Assembly: GCA_037439785.1 (NCBI GenBank)
Contig: JBBIVJ010000027.1
Coordinates: 1-64,000, forward strand
Reading direction: 5' to 3'
DNA length: 64,000 nucleotides
DNA from: DSVZ01 sp037439785
GTDB lineage: Bacteria; Verrucomicrobiota; Verrucomicrobiia; Limisphaerales; J093
Notes under the pieces: model-generated
The model's input: only the letters and a program-made list of their open reading frames with translations
What the model was told of the DNA's origin: nothing
The model's database searches: none
Shown here: in pieces, positions 15,637-23,696 of the stretch
Position numbering within the stretch: position 1 is the first letter of the stretch
Layout of the letters: each line of letters begins with the position of its first letter
Program-made: the position numbers and the translations under genes

Positions 15637-17742
15637 GTGAACCGCATCCGCCTGCTGTCCGACCCGGTCGCCAACCAGATCGCCGCCGGCGAAGTGGTCG
15701 AGCGGCCGGCCAGCGTGGTCAAGGAGCTGGTGGAAAACGCGCTGGATGCCGGTGCCACGCGCATCACCGTCGAGGTGCACGCCGGCGGCCGCAGCCTCAT
15801 CCGGGTGACCGATGACGGCCTGGGGATGAGCCGCGACGACGCCCTGCTGTGCCTGGAGCGGCACGCCACCAGCAAGATTCAGCGCGCGGAGGACCTGGCC
15901 GCCATCACCACGATGGGCTTTCGCGGGGAGGCCCTGCCCAGCATCGCCAGCGTCAGCCGCTTCACCCTTGCCACCCGCGAGCGGGAGGGCACGACAGCGG
16001 AGGGCACGCAGGTAACGGTGGCGGCGGGGAAGTTGCTCGACGTCCGTGCCGCCAGCAGCCCGCCGGGTACGTGCGTCGAGGTCCGGCAACTGTTCTACAA
16101 TCTGCCGGCGCGGCGGAAATTTCTGCGCAGTGCCGAGACCGAGCGGGCCCACATCCAGCACTATCTGCTGCTGGCCGCGCTGGCCTTTCCGGAGGTGGGA
16201 TTCACCTACCAGCACGACGGCCGCCTGGTCTGGCAATTGCCGCCGCTGCCCCGGGCGGGCGACGCGGAGACGCAGTTGGCCATGCTGCGCGAACGGCTGC
16301 GCGCCCTCCACGGCGCCGAGCTGGACCTGTTGCCGTTGAACTTCAGTGCCCCGCTGGAGCCGGTGGCCGGACCTGAGGAGGAGGACGTGAACGAGCCGAC
16401 CGAGTCGCTCGCCCCTGCGACCCTTCGCGTCTGGGGCTTCGTGGGCGCACCGGGGGTCTCGCGGGCCACGCGGGAGGACCAGCACCTGTTTGTGAACCGC
16501 CGCCCGGTCGAGAACCGTGCCCTGAACTTCGCCCTGCTCGAGGGCTACCACACCGCCCTGATGAAGGGCCGTTACCCGGTCTGCTGCCTGTTCCTGGAGC
16601 TGGACCCGGCGCAGGTGGACGTGAACATCCACCCGGCCAAGCGCGAGGTGAAATTTCACCAGGAACGCGCCGTGCGTGCGCTGGTTACCCGGGCGGTGCG
16701 GCAGACGCTGCAGGCGTATCACGCCGGTGGGCGGGGGGAGGGGGACAGGAGTCAGGAGTCAGAAGTCAGGAGCCAGAAGTCAGGAGTCAGAAGTCAGGAG
16801 CCAGAAGGCGGGGGTTGGCAAGCGGGAGAGGGGGACATGCCAGCGGCCCCGACCGCTGCCGCGGACACGCCGGTGCCTTCGCCCCTGGAGAACTTGCTCA
16901 ACCCGGCCGCGCCGGCTGCGCCGCCCATGCCGGCTGCGCCGGCGAGCAAAGGTTGGCCTGCCCAAGTCCAACCGCCGCCGCTGGGTGCCCGGCCGTTGGC
17001 CAGCAACCCCGACGTGCCGCCACCACTGGTCGCCATCCCGTCCCCGCCCGCCCCCGGCCCGCCCACTCCCGGCATTGAGCCAACGGCCCCTGGCCTCCGT
17101 GCTTCCCCCGGCACGTCTCCGGCTGCGACGCCGGGTCCGGCGGGGCCCGTGCCGCTCCTCCGGGTTCCGCTCCGGTTGGTCGGGGTGATCGGCCGGCTGT
17201 ACGTCGTATGGGAAAGCGATCGCGGCCTGGTGCTCATGGACCAGCATGCGGCGCACGAGCGGGTGCTCTTCGAGCAGATGCTCGCCCGTCTGGAGCAGGG
17301 GGGTGTGCCGTGCCAGCGGTTGCTGCTGCCGGAGACGGTCGAGGTGTCCGCACGGGACGCCGAGTGGCTGCGGGGCTTGCTGCCGGTGTTGACCCGCCTG
17401 GGGGTGAGCCTGCGCGAGTTCGGCGAACGGACTTTCCTGTTGGACGGGCTGCCGCCGTTTGTGCGGGTGGGACAGCCCCGACCGTTCGTGTTGGAACTGG
17501 TGGATGCCCTACGGGCGGCGGGGCCCGAGGTGAACCCGATGCGCCTGGGCGAGGAGAAGGTGGCCAAGACGGTCTGCCGGCATGCGGTCAAGGCCCGCGA
17601 CCCGTTGCAGGCCCGCGAGCTGGTGCAGTTGGTGGAGGACCTCCGCTGCTGCGCCATGCCCTACACCTGCCCGCACGGCCGGCCGACCTTGATCGAGTTC
17701 AGCTACCGGGAGCTGGAGAAACGGTTCGGGCGCTCGCAGTGA
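15637..17742 (+). CDS. mutL: DNA mismatch repair protein MutL
   Basis: MutL links mismatch recognition by MutS to downstream repair. The 701-residue protein begins at GTG 15637 with the canonical N-terminus NRIRLLSDPVANQIAAGEVV. The GHKL ATPase motifs follow: ELVENALDAGATRI, DDGLGMSRDD, TSKIQRAEDLAAITTMGFRG, and VDVNIHPAKREVKF closing the transducer domain. Residues 365-515 or so are a Pro/Ala-rich linker, and the C-terminal dimerisation domain includes DQHAAHERVLFEQ and CRHAVKARD. I do not see the DQHA(X)2E(X)4E endonuclease site in full: HAAHERVLFEQ keeps the first part. The linker contains a 63-bp array of nine 7-nt repeats read in frame, which is unusual for this gene. Confidence 0.95.
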   Translation: MNRIRLLSDPVANQIAAGEVVERPASVVKELVENALDAGATRITVEVHAGGRSLIRVTDDGLGMSRDDALLCLERHATSKIQRAEDLAAITTMGFRGEALPSIASVSRFTLATREREGTTAEGTQVTVAAGKLLDVRAASSPPGTCVEVRQLFYNLPARRKFLRSAETERAHIQHYLLLAALAFPEVGFTYQHDGRLVWQLPPLPRAGDAETQLAMLRERLRALHGAELDLLPLNFSAPLEPVAGPEEEDVNEPTESLAPATLRVWGFVGAPGVSRATREDQHLFVNRRPVENRALNFALLEGYHTALMKGRYPVCCLFLELDPAQVDVNIHPAKREVKFHQERAVRALVTRAVRQTLQAYHAGGRGEGDRSQESEVRSQKSGVRSQEPEGGGWQAGEGDMPAAPTAAADTPVPSPLENLLNPAAPAAPPMPAAPASKGWPAQVQPPPLGARPLASNPDVPPPLVAIPSPPAPGPPTPGIEPTAPGLRASPGTSPAATPGPAGPVPLLRVPLRLVGVIGRLYVVWESDRGLVLMDQHAAHERVLFEQMLARLEQGGVPCQRLLLPETVEVSARDAEWLRGLLPVLTRLGVSLREFGERTFLLDGLPPFVRVGQPRPFVLELVDALRAAGPEVNPMRLGEEKVAKTVCRHAVKARDPLQARELVQLVEDLRCCAMPYTCPHGRPTLIEFSYRELEKRFGRSQ
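16744..16806 (+). repeat. Nine 7-nt repeats inside mutL
   Basis: Nine consecutive units read GACAGGA, GTCAGGA, GTCAGAA, GTCAGGA, GCCAGAA, GTCAGGA, GTCAGAA, GTCAGGA, GCCAGAA. The total of 63 bp equals 21 codons, so the array is in frame and encodes a Ser/Gln/Glu/Arg-rich stretch. Gain or loss of one unit would shift the frame of the C-terminal domain. The same unit is intergenic at 2317-2349. Confidence 0.9.
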
Positions 17743-17753
17743 GGTGGGGGCCC

Positions 17754-17830
17754 GTAGCCGCCGCGGTCACGCGGCGGAGGTCTGGTCCGCCGGCTGACGT
17801 CGGCGGCTCCCGCGGCAAAGCCGCCGCTAC
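17754..17830. repeat. GTAG-headed inverted REP pair (BIME-like)
   Basis: The element begins GTAGCCGCCGCGG on the plus strand and, read from its other end, GTAGCGGCGGC on the minus strand. Each half can fold (CCGCCGC/GCGGCGG on the left). It sits between convergent mutL and the DUF1080 gene, and its right end supplies the TAG stop codon of the latter. A second element of the same type lies at 38442-38498. The GTAG tetranucleotide and head-to-head layout are those of REP/BIME elements mobilised by RAYT transposases in other bacteria. Confidence 0.7.
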
Positions 17831-18846
17831 TTCACCACCGGGCGGAGCACAAGGTTGCGGTAGTCCACCGCCTCGTGGTCGCCCTGCAGGTAGATGGGGC
17901 CGGGGCGGAACTGGTCCGACCAGAGCGCGCCGCCGGTGCAGCCGGCCAGCGGCTGGTTGTCAATGATCTTGATCCCATTGAGGACCACGGTGACGTGCCG
18001 GTCCACCAGCGTGATGTCGCAGGTCTGCCATTCGCCGGCGGGCTTGGCGGCGTTGACGGTGGGGGTGAGGCGGCTGTAGATGCCGCCCATGCCGTGGGAG
18101 TCCGGCGGCCGGCCGTAGGAATCGGCCACCTGCACTTCGTAGATGCCGCGCAGGTAGATGCCGCTGTTGCCGCCCTTGGGCACCTTGACCTCGAGCCGGA
18201 GGTTGAAGTCCTCGAACTCGCGGTCGGTGCGCAGGTTGCCGTAGTGTTTGCCGCTGTCCTTGTCCGGCCGGTTGATGAGCGCGCCGTCCTGCACGCTCCA
18301 GCCGTTGGCGGCGTGGGGCTCGACCAGCCGCCAGCCGGTCAGGTCCCGGCCGTTGAAGAGCACAATCGGCTCGCCGAACCTGACCCGGGTGAGGTCCGGG
18401 GCGGGGGGCAGGGGAGGGATGCGCTGGCCGCTGAACTCGGCGGTGTCCACCCCGCGGCCGTCCTCGCGAGGGTTGAACTGGCGGAGCCGGAGGGTGTCGC
18501 CGTCCACCTGGGCGGAGAGCAGTTCGGTGAATTGCTGTTTGCGGACCACCTTGCCCCGGGCGTCCTTGCGGTTGACCTCGCGGGTGCGGGTGACATGGAG
18601 CGAGCCGTCGGTGAAGAAGACGCTGGAGACCGGGACGACGCTGCCGCCACCCCACATGATCGAGCCGTCGTACCAGCCGTTTTCCTTGCGGATTTCCAGC
18701 CAGCCGGCGCCGCCGCCGGGAATGGTCAGGGCCCAACGGCCGAGGAATTCCTCCTGAGCCAGGACGCGGCCGGAGGAGGCACACGCGGCCAGGGCTCCCA
18801 GAATCAGAACGCGCAGTGTGCGCGACCACCAAGCGTGAATTTGCAT
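17827..18846 (-). CDS. DUF1080 (3-keto-disaccharide hydrolase-type) secreted protein
   Basis: This 339-residue exported protein starts with a signal peptide at 18846 (hydrophobic run then a CASS-like site near residue 23, possibly a lipoprotein). The first 130 residues form a small beta domain (FLGRWALTIPGGG, GWYDGSIMWGGGSVVP). Residues 150-338 match DUF1080, a concanavalin-like jelly roll common in PVC bacteria: LFNGRDLTGWRLVEP, NGWSVQDGALINRP, GNSGIYLRGIYEVQVADSYG and GPIYLQGDHEAVDYRNL. Some DUF1080 members hydrolyse 3-keto-glycosides, so a role in glycoside breakdown is plausible; the Tat-exported Gfo/Idh/MocA protein at 12138 could supply 3-keto sugars. That link is inference. Confidence 0.9.
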   Translation of the reverse strand: MQIHAWWSRTLRVLILGALAACASSGRVLAQEEFLGRWALTIPGGGAGWLEIRKENGWYDGSIMWGGGSVVPVSSVFFTDGSLHVTRTREVNRKDARGKVVRKQQFTELLSAQVDGDTLRLRQFNPREDGRGVDTAEFSGQRIPPLPPAPDLTRVRFGEPIVLFNGRDLTGWRLVEPHAANGWSVQDGALINRPDKDSGKHYGNLRTDREFEDFNLRLEVKVPKGGNSGIYLRGIYEVQVADSYGRPPDSHGMGGIYSRLTPTVNAAKPAGEWQTCDITLVDRHVTVVLNGIKIIDNQPLAGCTGGALWSDQFRPGPIYLQGDHEAVDYRNLVLRPVVK

Positions 18847-19129
18847 GGCCGCGGTTATCCGGTCTGCCCGCCGCTTCGCCAAGGAAAAAGGGACGGCGAA
18901 CCCGGGAAGGCCCACGGCGGGTGAAGGGAGACACTCCCCGAGGTCGGCCAGGGAGGGACAAGGCGGCGGTCCCCGTGGAGGCGGGGTCATTGCTTGGGGA
19001 GGAGCAAGAAGGGCGGGGAGGGGTTGGGGAGCAGGGCGGTGGACCACGCGTCCGCAGTATTGGTACACGAGGTCAAGCTTTAGCCCGTCCGGTCCGGGGC
19101 CGGCGGCGGGCTGGCGCCGTGACCAGGTG

Positions 19130-19870
19130 TCAAGCGCGCAGCCTTGCCAGTGCCAGCGCCCGGGCGACCAGACTTTCAACAAAGAGGGAGAAGGTCAATT
19201 CCGCGCACGGTTCCGAGAACTGCCCGCTCCGAGCCGCCTCCTTTGGGGACAGGATGAGGCAGGCGGCGTCATAGAGCCGCTCCCGCACCATTTTGGTGAG
19301 GAGCAGCTCGTAGCGCTTGGCGTACGAAGCTGCGCGGAACTCCTCAAGCACCGGGAAATGAGGTTCTGCCACGGATACCGGCCTGACCGACCCCGTTGCT
19401 TCCTCCAGAAGCATCAGGTAGCCGAGCCAGGGTTTGGGCGACCCGCGGAATGCCCCTTCGCGGCAGGCAGTCCCAAAGTCCGTCGCGTTGCCGAGGGCTT
19501 CTTCGGTTCGGTTGTTGTAGTTGTTGCCGAATGACGGCCCCACCTGGGCCTTGAACTCGACGGTGGCAAAGAGACGCCCCCTGATGACTACCACGAGGTC
19601 CCATTTCTTTTCGGCCCGGAAGTAGCCCGGCAGTTTCGTCCGCGTGCGGCGATGGATGGTTGCCTCCTGGATGCCCGCCTGGACGAGAAGGTTCCGGATG
19701 AGTGCAGCAAAGCCGTCAAGGTGCGCACCGCCCGTGACGGCGCTTCGGGCTCCCCGGTCTCGGGCGCCCGATTTCCTGCCTTGAACTTCGGCCTGGCGGG
19801 CGCGCGTCCGCCAGAAGTGGCGCACGGCCTCGCGGATCGCCAGGTTCAGGTCGTAGCGGTCTCCCGACAT
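19130..19870 (-). CDS. PaeR7I/XhoI-family type II restriction endonuclease
   Basis: This 246-residue protein matches the PaeR7I family, whose known members cut at CTCGAG. The clearest part is the catalytic PD-(D/E)xK core: Asp91 in KKWDLVVVIRG and Glu105-Phe-Lys107 in ATVEFKAQ, followed directly by the family signature GPSFGNNYNNRTEEALG. The N-terminal RYDLNLAIREAVRHFWRTR is also typical. It is encoded 3' of, and overlaps by 25 nt, the DNA methyltransferase gene, so endonuclease translation may be delayed until after methylase translation. The recognition site is inferred from family and not shown by the sequence. Confidence 0.9.
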   Translation of the reverse strand: MSGDRYDLNLAIREAVRHFWRTRARQAEVQGRKSGARDRGARSAVTGGAHLDGFAALIRNLLVQAGIQEATIHRRTRTKLPGYFRAEKKWDLVVVIRGRLFATVEFKAQVGPSFGNNYNNRTEEALGNATDFGTACREGAFRGSPKPWLGYLMLLEEATGSVRPVSVAEPHFPVLEEFRAASYAKRYELLLTKMVRERLYDAACLILSPKEAARSGQFSEPCAELTFSLFVESLVARALALARLRA

Positions 19871-20880
19871 GGCTCCGTGGACTGCTCCCCCTGCACGTGA
19901 AGGCGGATCAGGGAAAACAGTTCGCTGGTTTCCCGGTGGAGGCGACGTTCGGCCATTTTGAAGTAGTGTGAGTCCACTTCACAGCCGATCGAGTGCCGCC
20001 CGCAGCGTGCAGCGGCCAGGTTGGTCGTGCCGGTCCCCATGAAGGGGTCCAGGACCACGTCGCCCACGAAGCTGAACATCCGAATCAACCGCTCCGCGAG
20101 TTCGACAGGGAACGGGGCCGGGTGATCCCGCGTGGAAGCGCCGGGCAGGCCGGTCCAGATTTGTTGAAACCAGCGCTGGTAATCGTCCGCTCCGATGAGG
20201 CTGAGCACCCGTACGGCCAGCGAGGGCTGGCGGTAGCCGCCGGGCTTGCGTTCCATGAGAATGAACTCGATGTCGTTTTTGATGACCGCATTGGGTTCGT
20301 ACGGTTTTCCCAGAAAACCCGCCCCCCCCTGCTCGACCTCGTGGGCGGCGTTGGCGATCTTGTGCCAGATGATCGGCGCCAGGTTGTCAAAACCGATCCG
20401 GCGGCAATGCTCCTGGATGGAGGCGTGCAGGGGCACGACGGTATGGCGACCTTTGTTCTTGCGGCGGGACCGGCAGACATCGCCCACCACGCAGATGAGG
20501 CGGCCGCCGGGAACCAGCGCGTTGAAGCAGTTCAACCACACCTGATCCAGTTCGGCCAGGAAGGTTTCGTAATCCTCGACATGCCCGAGCTGGCCAGTGG
20601 AGGGGCGGTATTGTTTGAGGGTCCAGTACGGCGGCGACGTGAGGACAAGGTGGACCGAAGCGGGGGGCAGATCGCTCAGCGCCCGCGCATCGCGCAGGAT
20701 CAGCCGATGAGTCGTGGGGATCGAGCGCACCGCCTCGCCGATGCGGCGCATCAACCGCGCGTCCTTGGCGATGGCCGGCAAGGCGGTCTGCGGATGGGTC
20801 AGCGACCTCAACTCTTCCGGCACCCAGTCTTGCAGATCGGGTTCCACGGTGCCTGGGACGGGACTTGGCACGGCGCGCAA
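19846..20880 (-). CDS. Site-specific DNA methyltransferase, beta class (TSPPY)
   Basis: This 344-residue modification enzyme is the partner of the adjacent endonuclease. The catalytic motif TSPPYW lies at residues 81-86 and the AdoMet-binding motif DPFMGTGTT at 278-286. This order (catalytic motif first) defines the beta class of amino-methyltransferases, acting on N4-cytosine or N6-adenine. The start is uncertain: the longest frame opens with TTG at 20880, and a GTG lies three codons in (20871). As far as I recall, characterised PaeR7I-type systems use a gamma-class N6-adenine methylase with an NPPY motif, so this pairing is unusual. Confidence 0.9.
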   Translation of the reverse strand: MRAVPSPVPGTVEPDLQDWVPEELRSLTHPQTALPAIAKDARLMRRIGEAVRSIPTTHRLILRDARALSDLPPASVHLVLTSPPYWTLKQYRPSTGQLGHVEDYETFLAELDQVWLNCFNALVPGGRLICVVGDVCRSRRKNKGRHTVVPLHASIQEHCRRIGFDNLAPIIWHKIANAAHEVEQGGAGFLGKPYEPNAVIKNDIEFILMERKPGGYRQPSLAVRVLSLIGADDYQRWFQQIWTGLPGASTRDHPAPFPVELAERLIRMFSFVGDVVLDPFMGTGTTNLAAARCGRHSIGCEVDSHYFKMAERRLHRETSELFSLIRLHVQGEQSTEPCRETATT

Positions 20881-21224
20881 GGTCGCTTACCTCCTCGCCG
20901 AGTTCGGCTGCTCTGGGCGCCATGGCAACGGGGCCTCCGGTAGCATGGCCGTTGACAGCGCGCTTTACCCTTGGCCGGCCCGGGCCTTCCGCCGTGGGTG
21001 GGAGGACGTTGCCGCGTCCGCCACGCCGGCCCCCGGTGAGTTCGACTCGTTGGTCACGTGGGGCATTGTCACGGGGCTTGCTGGACTGTCAAGGGTAGCG
21101 CCCCAGCGCACCGGCCGCCTGGGGAAAGTACGGGCCATGTCCGCAGACGCCCCGGAGCCCGGCCGGGCGTGGCGGCAAAAACTCGGTTGACCCTCCCCGC
21201 CTTTCCGGACTCCATTGGGGCGGC
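20881..21224. other. Gene-free stretch between the restriction-modification pair and gcvH
   Basis: These 344 bases separate two divergent genes and hold both promoters. I found no glycine riboswitch pattern upstream of gcvH, no controller-protein gene for the restriction-modification system and no repeat that I recognise. Confidence 0.4.
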
Positions 21225-21608
21225 ATGAGCAACGTCCCGGCCGAACTCCGATACGCCCGTTCCCATGAGTGGGTCCGCGTGGATGGCGACCTGGCCACGG
21301 TGGGCATCACCGACCACGCCCAGCATGAGCTGACCGATGTGGTGTTTGTGGAACTGCCGGCGGTGGGGCACCACCTCCAGACCGGCGAGGCGTGCGCCGT
21401 GGTCGAATCGGTCAAGACCGCCAGCGACGTCTATGCCCCGGTCAGCGGCGAGGTCGTGGCCGTGAACGAGCAACTGTCCGCGCATCCCGACCTGGTCAAC
21501 CGCGATCCCTACGGCGAAGGGTGGTTCTTCCGCGTCCGGCTCAGCCGCCCGACCGAGGTGGCGGCCCTGCTCGAGGCGGCCGCGTACCGCGCCCAGATTG
21601 GGGCGTGA
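21225..21608 (+). CDS. gcvH: Glycine cleavage system H protein
   Basis: This 127-residue lipoyl carrier shuttles the aminomethyl group of glycine between the P, T and L proteins. The lipoylated lysine is Lys64 in VVESVKTASDVYAPVSGEV, and the N-terminal YARSHEWVRVDGDLATVGITDHAQ is the family signature. The length is normal. gcvT and gcvP are not adjacent, unlike in many bacteria. It converges on the serine acetyltransferase gene with only 17 bases between them; no clear terminator is visible. Confidence 0.96.
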   Translation: MSNVPAELRYARSHEWVRVDGDLATVGITDHAQHELTDVVFVELPAVGHHLQTGEACAVVESVKTASDVYAPVSGEVVAVNEQLSAHPDLVNRDPYGEGWFFRVRLSRPTEVAALLEAAAYRAQIGA

Positions 21609-21625
21609 ACCGGCCGGCCCGGAGC

Positions 21626-22543
21626 TCAAATCTGGTAATCCGCCGCCCCGGCGCGCTCGGGTTTGGGCAGGATTTTGACCTCCGCCTCCCCGCTCAAGAC
21701 CAGGGAGTGGGGCGGCACGCTGTGGGTGAGGAACACATTGGCCCCGACGGTGCAGCCCGCCCCCACCACGGTGTCCCCCCCCATGATGGTCGCCCCGGCA
21801 TACACGGTGACGCGGTCCTCGAGGGTGGGATGGCGCTTCTTGCCGCGCAGGGCCTGCCCGCTGGAGAGGGACCGTGCAACCAGCCCCACGCCCTGGTACA
21901 GCCGGACGTGGTTGCCGATCTCGGTGGTCTCCCCGATGACCGTGCCGGTGCCGTGGTCCACGAAGAAGTGCGACCCAATCCGCGCGCCAGGATGGAAATC
22001 CATCCCCGTGCGGCTGTGCGCCCACTCGGTCATGATGCGCGGGATCAACGGCACCTCGCGCAGGTACAGCCGGTGCGCCAGCCGCTGCACCGCGATGGCC
22101 TCGATGCACGGGTAGGCCAGGATGACCTCGTCCGGGCTGAACGCCGCGGGGTCGCCCTGGAAGGCCGCCTCGACATCCGTGGCCAGCAACGCCCGCACCG
22201 CGGGCAACAGTTCCAGAAATTCGCACGTCACCTGCCGCGCCCGTTCGGCCGCGTCCCCTCGCAGTTCCCCCTCCGCCGCGGTGGCCTCGAAACTCTTGCG
22301 GATTTCGCTCTCCAGCCGTCCCGCCACCAGGGCCAGCAGTTCCGTCGTTCGGCCGGGCAGGTCTTCCGAATGCAGCACCGTCTCGTCAAAGAACCCCGGA
22401 AACAGCAGCCGCAACAGGTCGCGGGTCAGCCCCGCAATGGCCCGCTTGGACGGCAGGTTTTTGCCGTCCACGTGGTTGATGCCCCCCACTCGGGCGTAGG
22501 AATCGAGCAGGCGCGCGGTCAGGCTTTGGACCGTCTCGTTCAC
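21626..22543 (-). CDS. cysE: Serine O-acetyltransferase
   Basis: This enzyme acetylates serine with acetyl-CoA, the first step of cysteine synthesis. The 305-residue product has the N-terminal helical SATase domain (LLATDVEAAFQGDPAA, LAYPCIEAIAVQRLAHRLY). A left-handed beta-helix of hexapeptide repeats follows, with the catalytic pair Asp-His in MDFHPGARIGSHFFVDHGTG. It ends with VGAGCTVGANVFLTHSVPPHSLV. The start is taken as GTG at 22543; an ATG at 22660 would run into the divergent glycosylase gene and adds low-complexity sequence. The longer N-terminus resembles the EpsC-type members more than E. coli CysE. Confidence 0.9.
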   Translation of the reverse strand: MNETVQSLTARLLDSYARVGGINHVDGKNLPSKRAIAGLTRDLLRLLFPGFFDETVLHSEDLPGRTTELLALVAGRLESEIRKSFEATAAEGELRGDAAERARQVTCEFLELLPAVRALLATDVEAAFQGDPAAFSPDEVILAYPCIEAIAVQRLAHRLYLREVPLIPRIMTEWAHSRTGMDFHPGARIGSHFFVDHGTGTVIGETTEIGNHVRLYQGVGLVARSLSSGQALRGKKRHPTLEDRVTVYAGATIMGGDTVVGAGCTVGANVFLTHSVPPHSLVLSGEAEVKILPKPERAGAADYQI

Positions 22544-22658
22544 CCCCCCAGTATCGGCGGGGGCCGGCACGCCGGCAAGACAGCGGACCTCCCGGCCCGG
22601 AGCGGGGGCGTGGCTCGGGGCTGGCGCGCCGGACCGGGCGCCCCCTAGACTCCGCGCC

Positions 22659-23696
22659 ATGTCCGATCCGGCATTTATCACCTTGCTGGACGCCACCATC
22701 CAGCACCTGGAACGCCTCCGCGAGCAGGGGGTCCGCTACGTGGAACTCGACCCCGCGCGGCTCGAAGCGCTGCATGTGCCCGCCGCGGGCGCCCCGCCGG
22801 TCGCGTCCGCCCGCGGTCTGCCATCCGGCGCGCCGGCGCGTCCCCCGGCAAGTCCGGGAGCATCCATCGCCGCGGGGTCGGCACGCCCGGTTCCCGCCCC
22901 ACCTTCCGCACCTTCTGCCCGGTCCGGGACCATGCCGGCCCGGCCCGAATCCCCCCGCCTCGCCCCCCGGCCCACGGCGCCCCACGGCGGCCTCGTCGCC
23001 GCGGGAGCCGGTCCGGCGCCGCAGCCCTCGTTGTTCGGGGCCGCGCCGCGTCCGCGCGACCTGTCCCCCGCGGCAAAGGAGGCGGCGATGGCGGAACTGC
23101 GCCAGCGGGCGCTGGCCTGCCGCAAGTGCCCGCACCTGGTGGCAACGCGGCGCAACGTGGTGTTCGGGGTGGGGGACATCCACGCCGCCCTGATGTTTGT
23201 GGGCGAGGCGCCAGGGGCGGACGAAGACGCGCAGGGCGAGCCGTTTGTCGGCCGGGCGGGCCAGTTGTTGACGCGGATCATCCAGACCATGGGATTGAGC
23301 CGCGAGCAGGTGTACATCGCCAACATCCTCAAGTGCCGGCCGGATACCCCCGGCCAGACCAGTGGCAACCGCCGCCCCACCGCCACCGAGATGGCCACCT
23401 GCCTGCCCTACCTGCTCGAGCAGATTGCCCTCATCCGGCCGCGGGTGATCGTGGCCCTGGGCGCCACCGCCCTCGAGGGGCTCTTCGGCAAGACCGGCCC
23501 CGCCCTCACCCGCACGCGCGGCACCTGGCTCAGCTTCCAGGACCTCCCGGTCATGCCCACCTACCACCCCGCCTACCTGCTGCGCAACCAGGCCCTGACC
23601 GAGAAGCGCAAGGTCTGGGAGGACATGCTCGCGGTGATGGACAAGCTCGGCCTGCCCGTCTCGGAGAAGCAGCGCCAGTACTTCCTCAAGGCGTGA
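22659..23696 (+). CDS. Family 4 uracil-DNA glycosylase with a long Pro/Ala-rich linker
   Basis: This 345-residue protein removes uracil from DNA and carries a [4Fe-4S] cluster. Residues 1-38 form a small helical segment, 40-135 are a Pro/Ala-rich disordered linker, and the catalytic domain runs from about 140. Key motifs are the cluster cysteines in CRKCPHL, LKCRPD and MATCLPYL, the catalytic loop GEAPGADEDAQGEPFVGRAG and the closing MPTYHPAYLL with its conserved His. The N-terminal extension is common in Verrucomicrobia and Planctomycetes but of unknown role. Its 3' end overlaps the convergent membrane-fused synthase gene by 11 bp. Confidence 0.94.
   Translation: MSDPAFITLLDATIQHLERLREQGVRYVELDPARLEALHVPAAGAPPVASARGLPSGAPARPPASPGASIAAGSARPVPAPPSAPSARSGTMPARPESPRLAPRPTAPHGGLVAAGAGPAPQPSLFGAAPRPRDLSPAAKEAAMAELRQRALACRKCPHLVATRRNVVFGVGDIHAALMFVGEAPGADEDAQGEPFVGRAGQLLTRIIQTMGLSREQVYIANILKCRPDTPGQTSGNRRPTATEMATCLPYLLEQIALIRPRVIVALGATALEGLFGKTGPALTRTRGTWLSFQDLPVMPTYHPAYLLRNQALTEKRKVWEDMLAVMDKLGLPVSEKQRQYFLKA

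Noticed and set aside
13270..16722. A 1,150-codon minus-strand frame opposite the HEAT-repeat gene and mutL
   Set aside because: The translation is low-complexity and Gly/Gln/His-rich, and the plus-strand genes have clear domains and signal peptides.
20881..21224. Glycine riboswitch upstream of gcvH
   Set aside because: I looked for the paired aptamer cores and found no convincing match.
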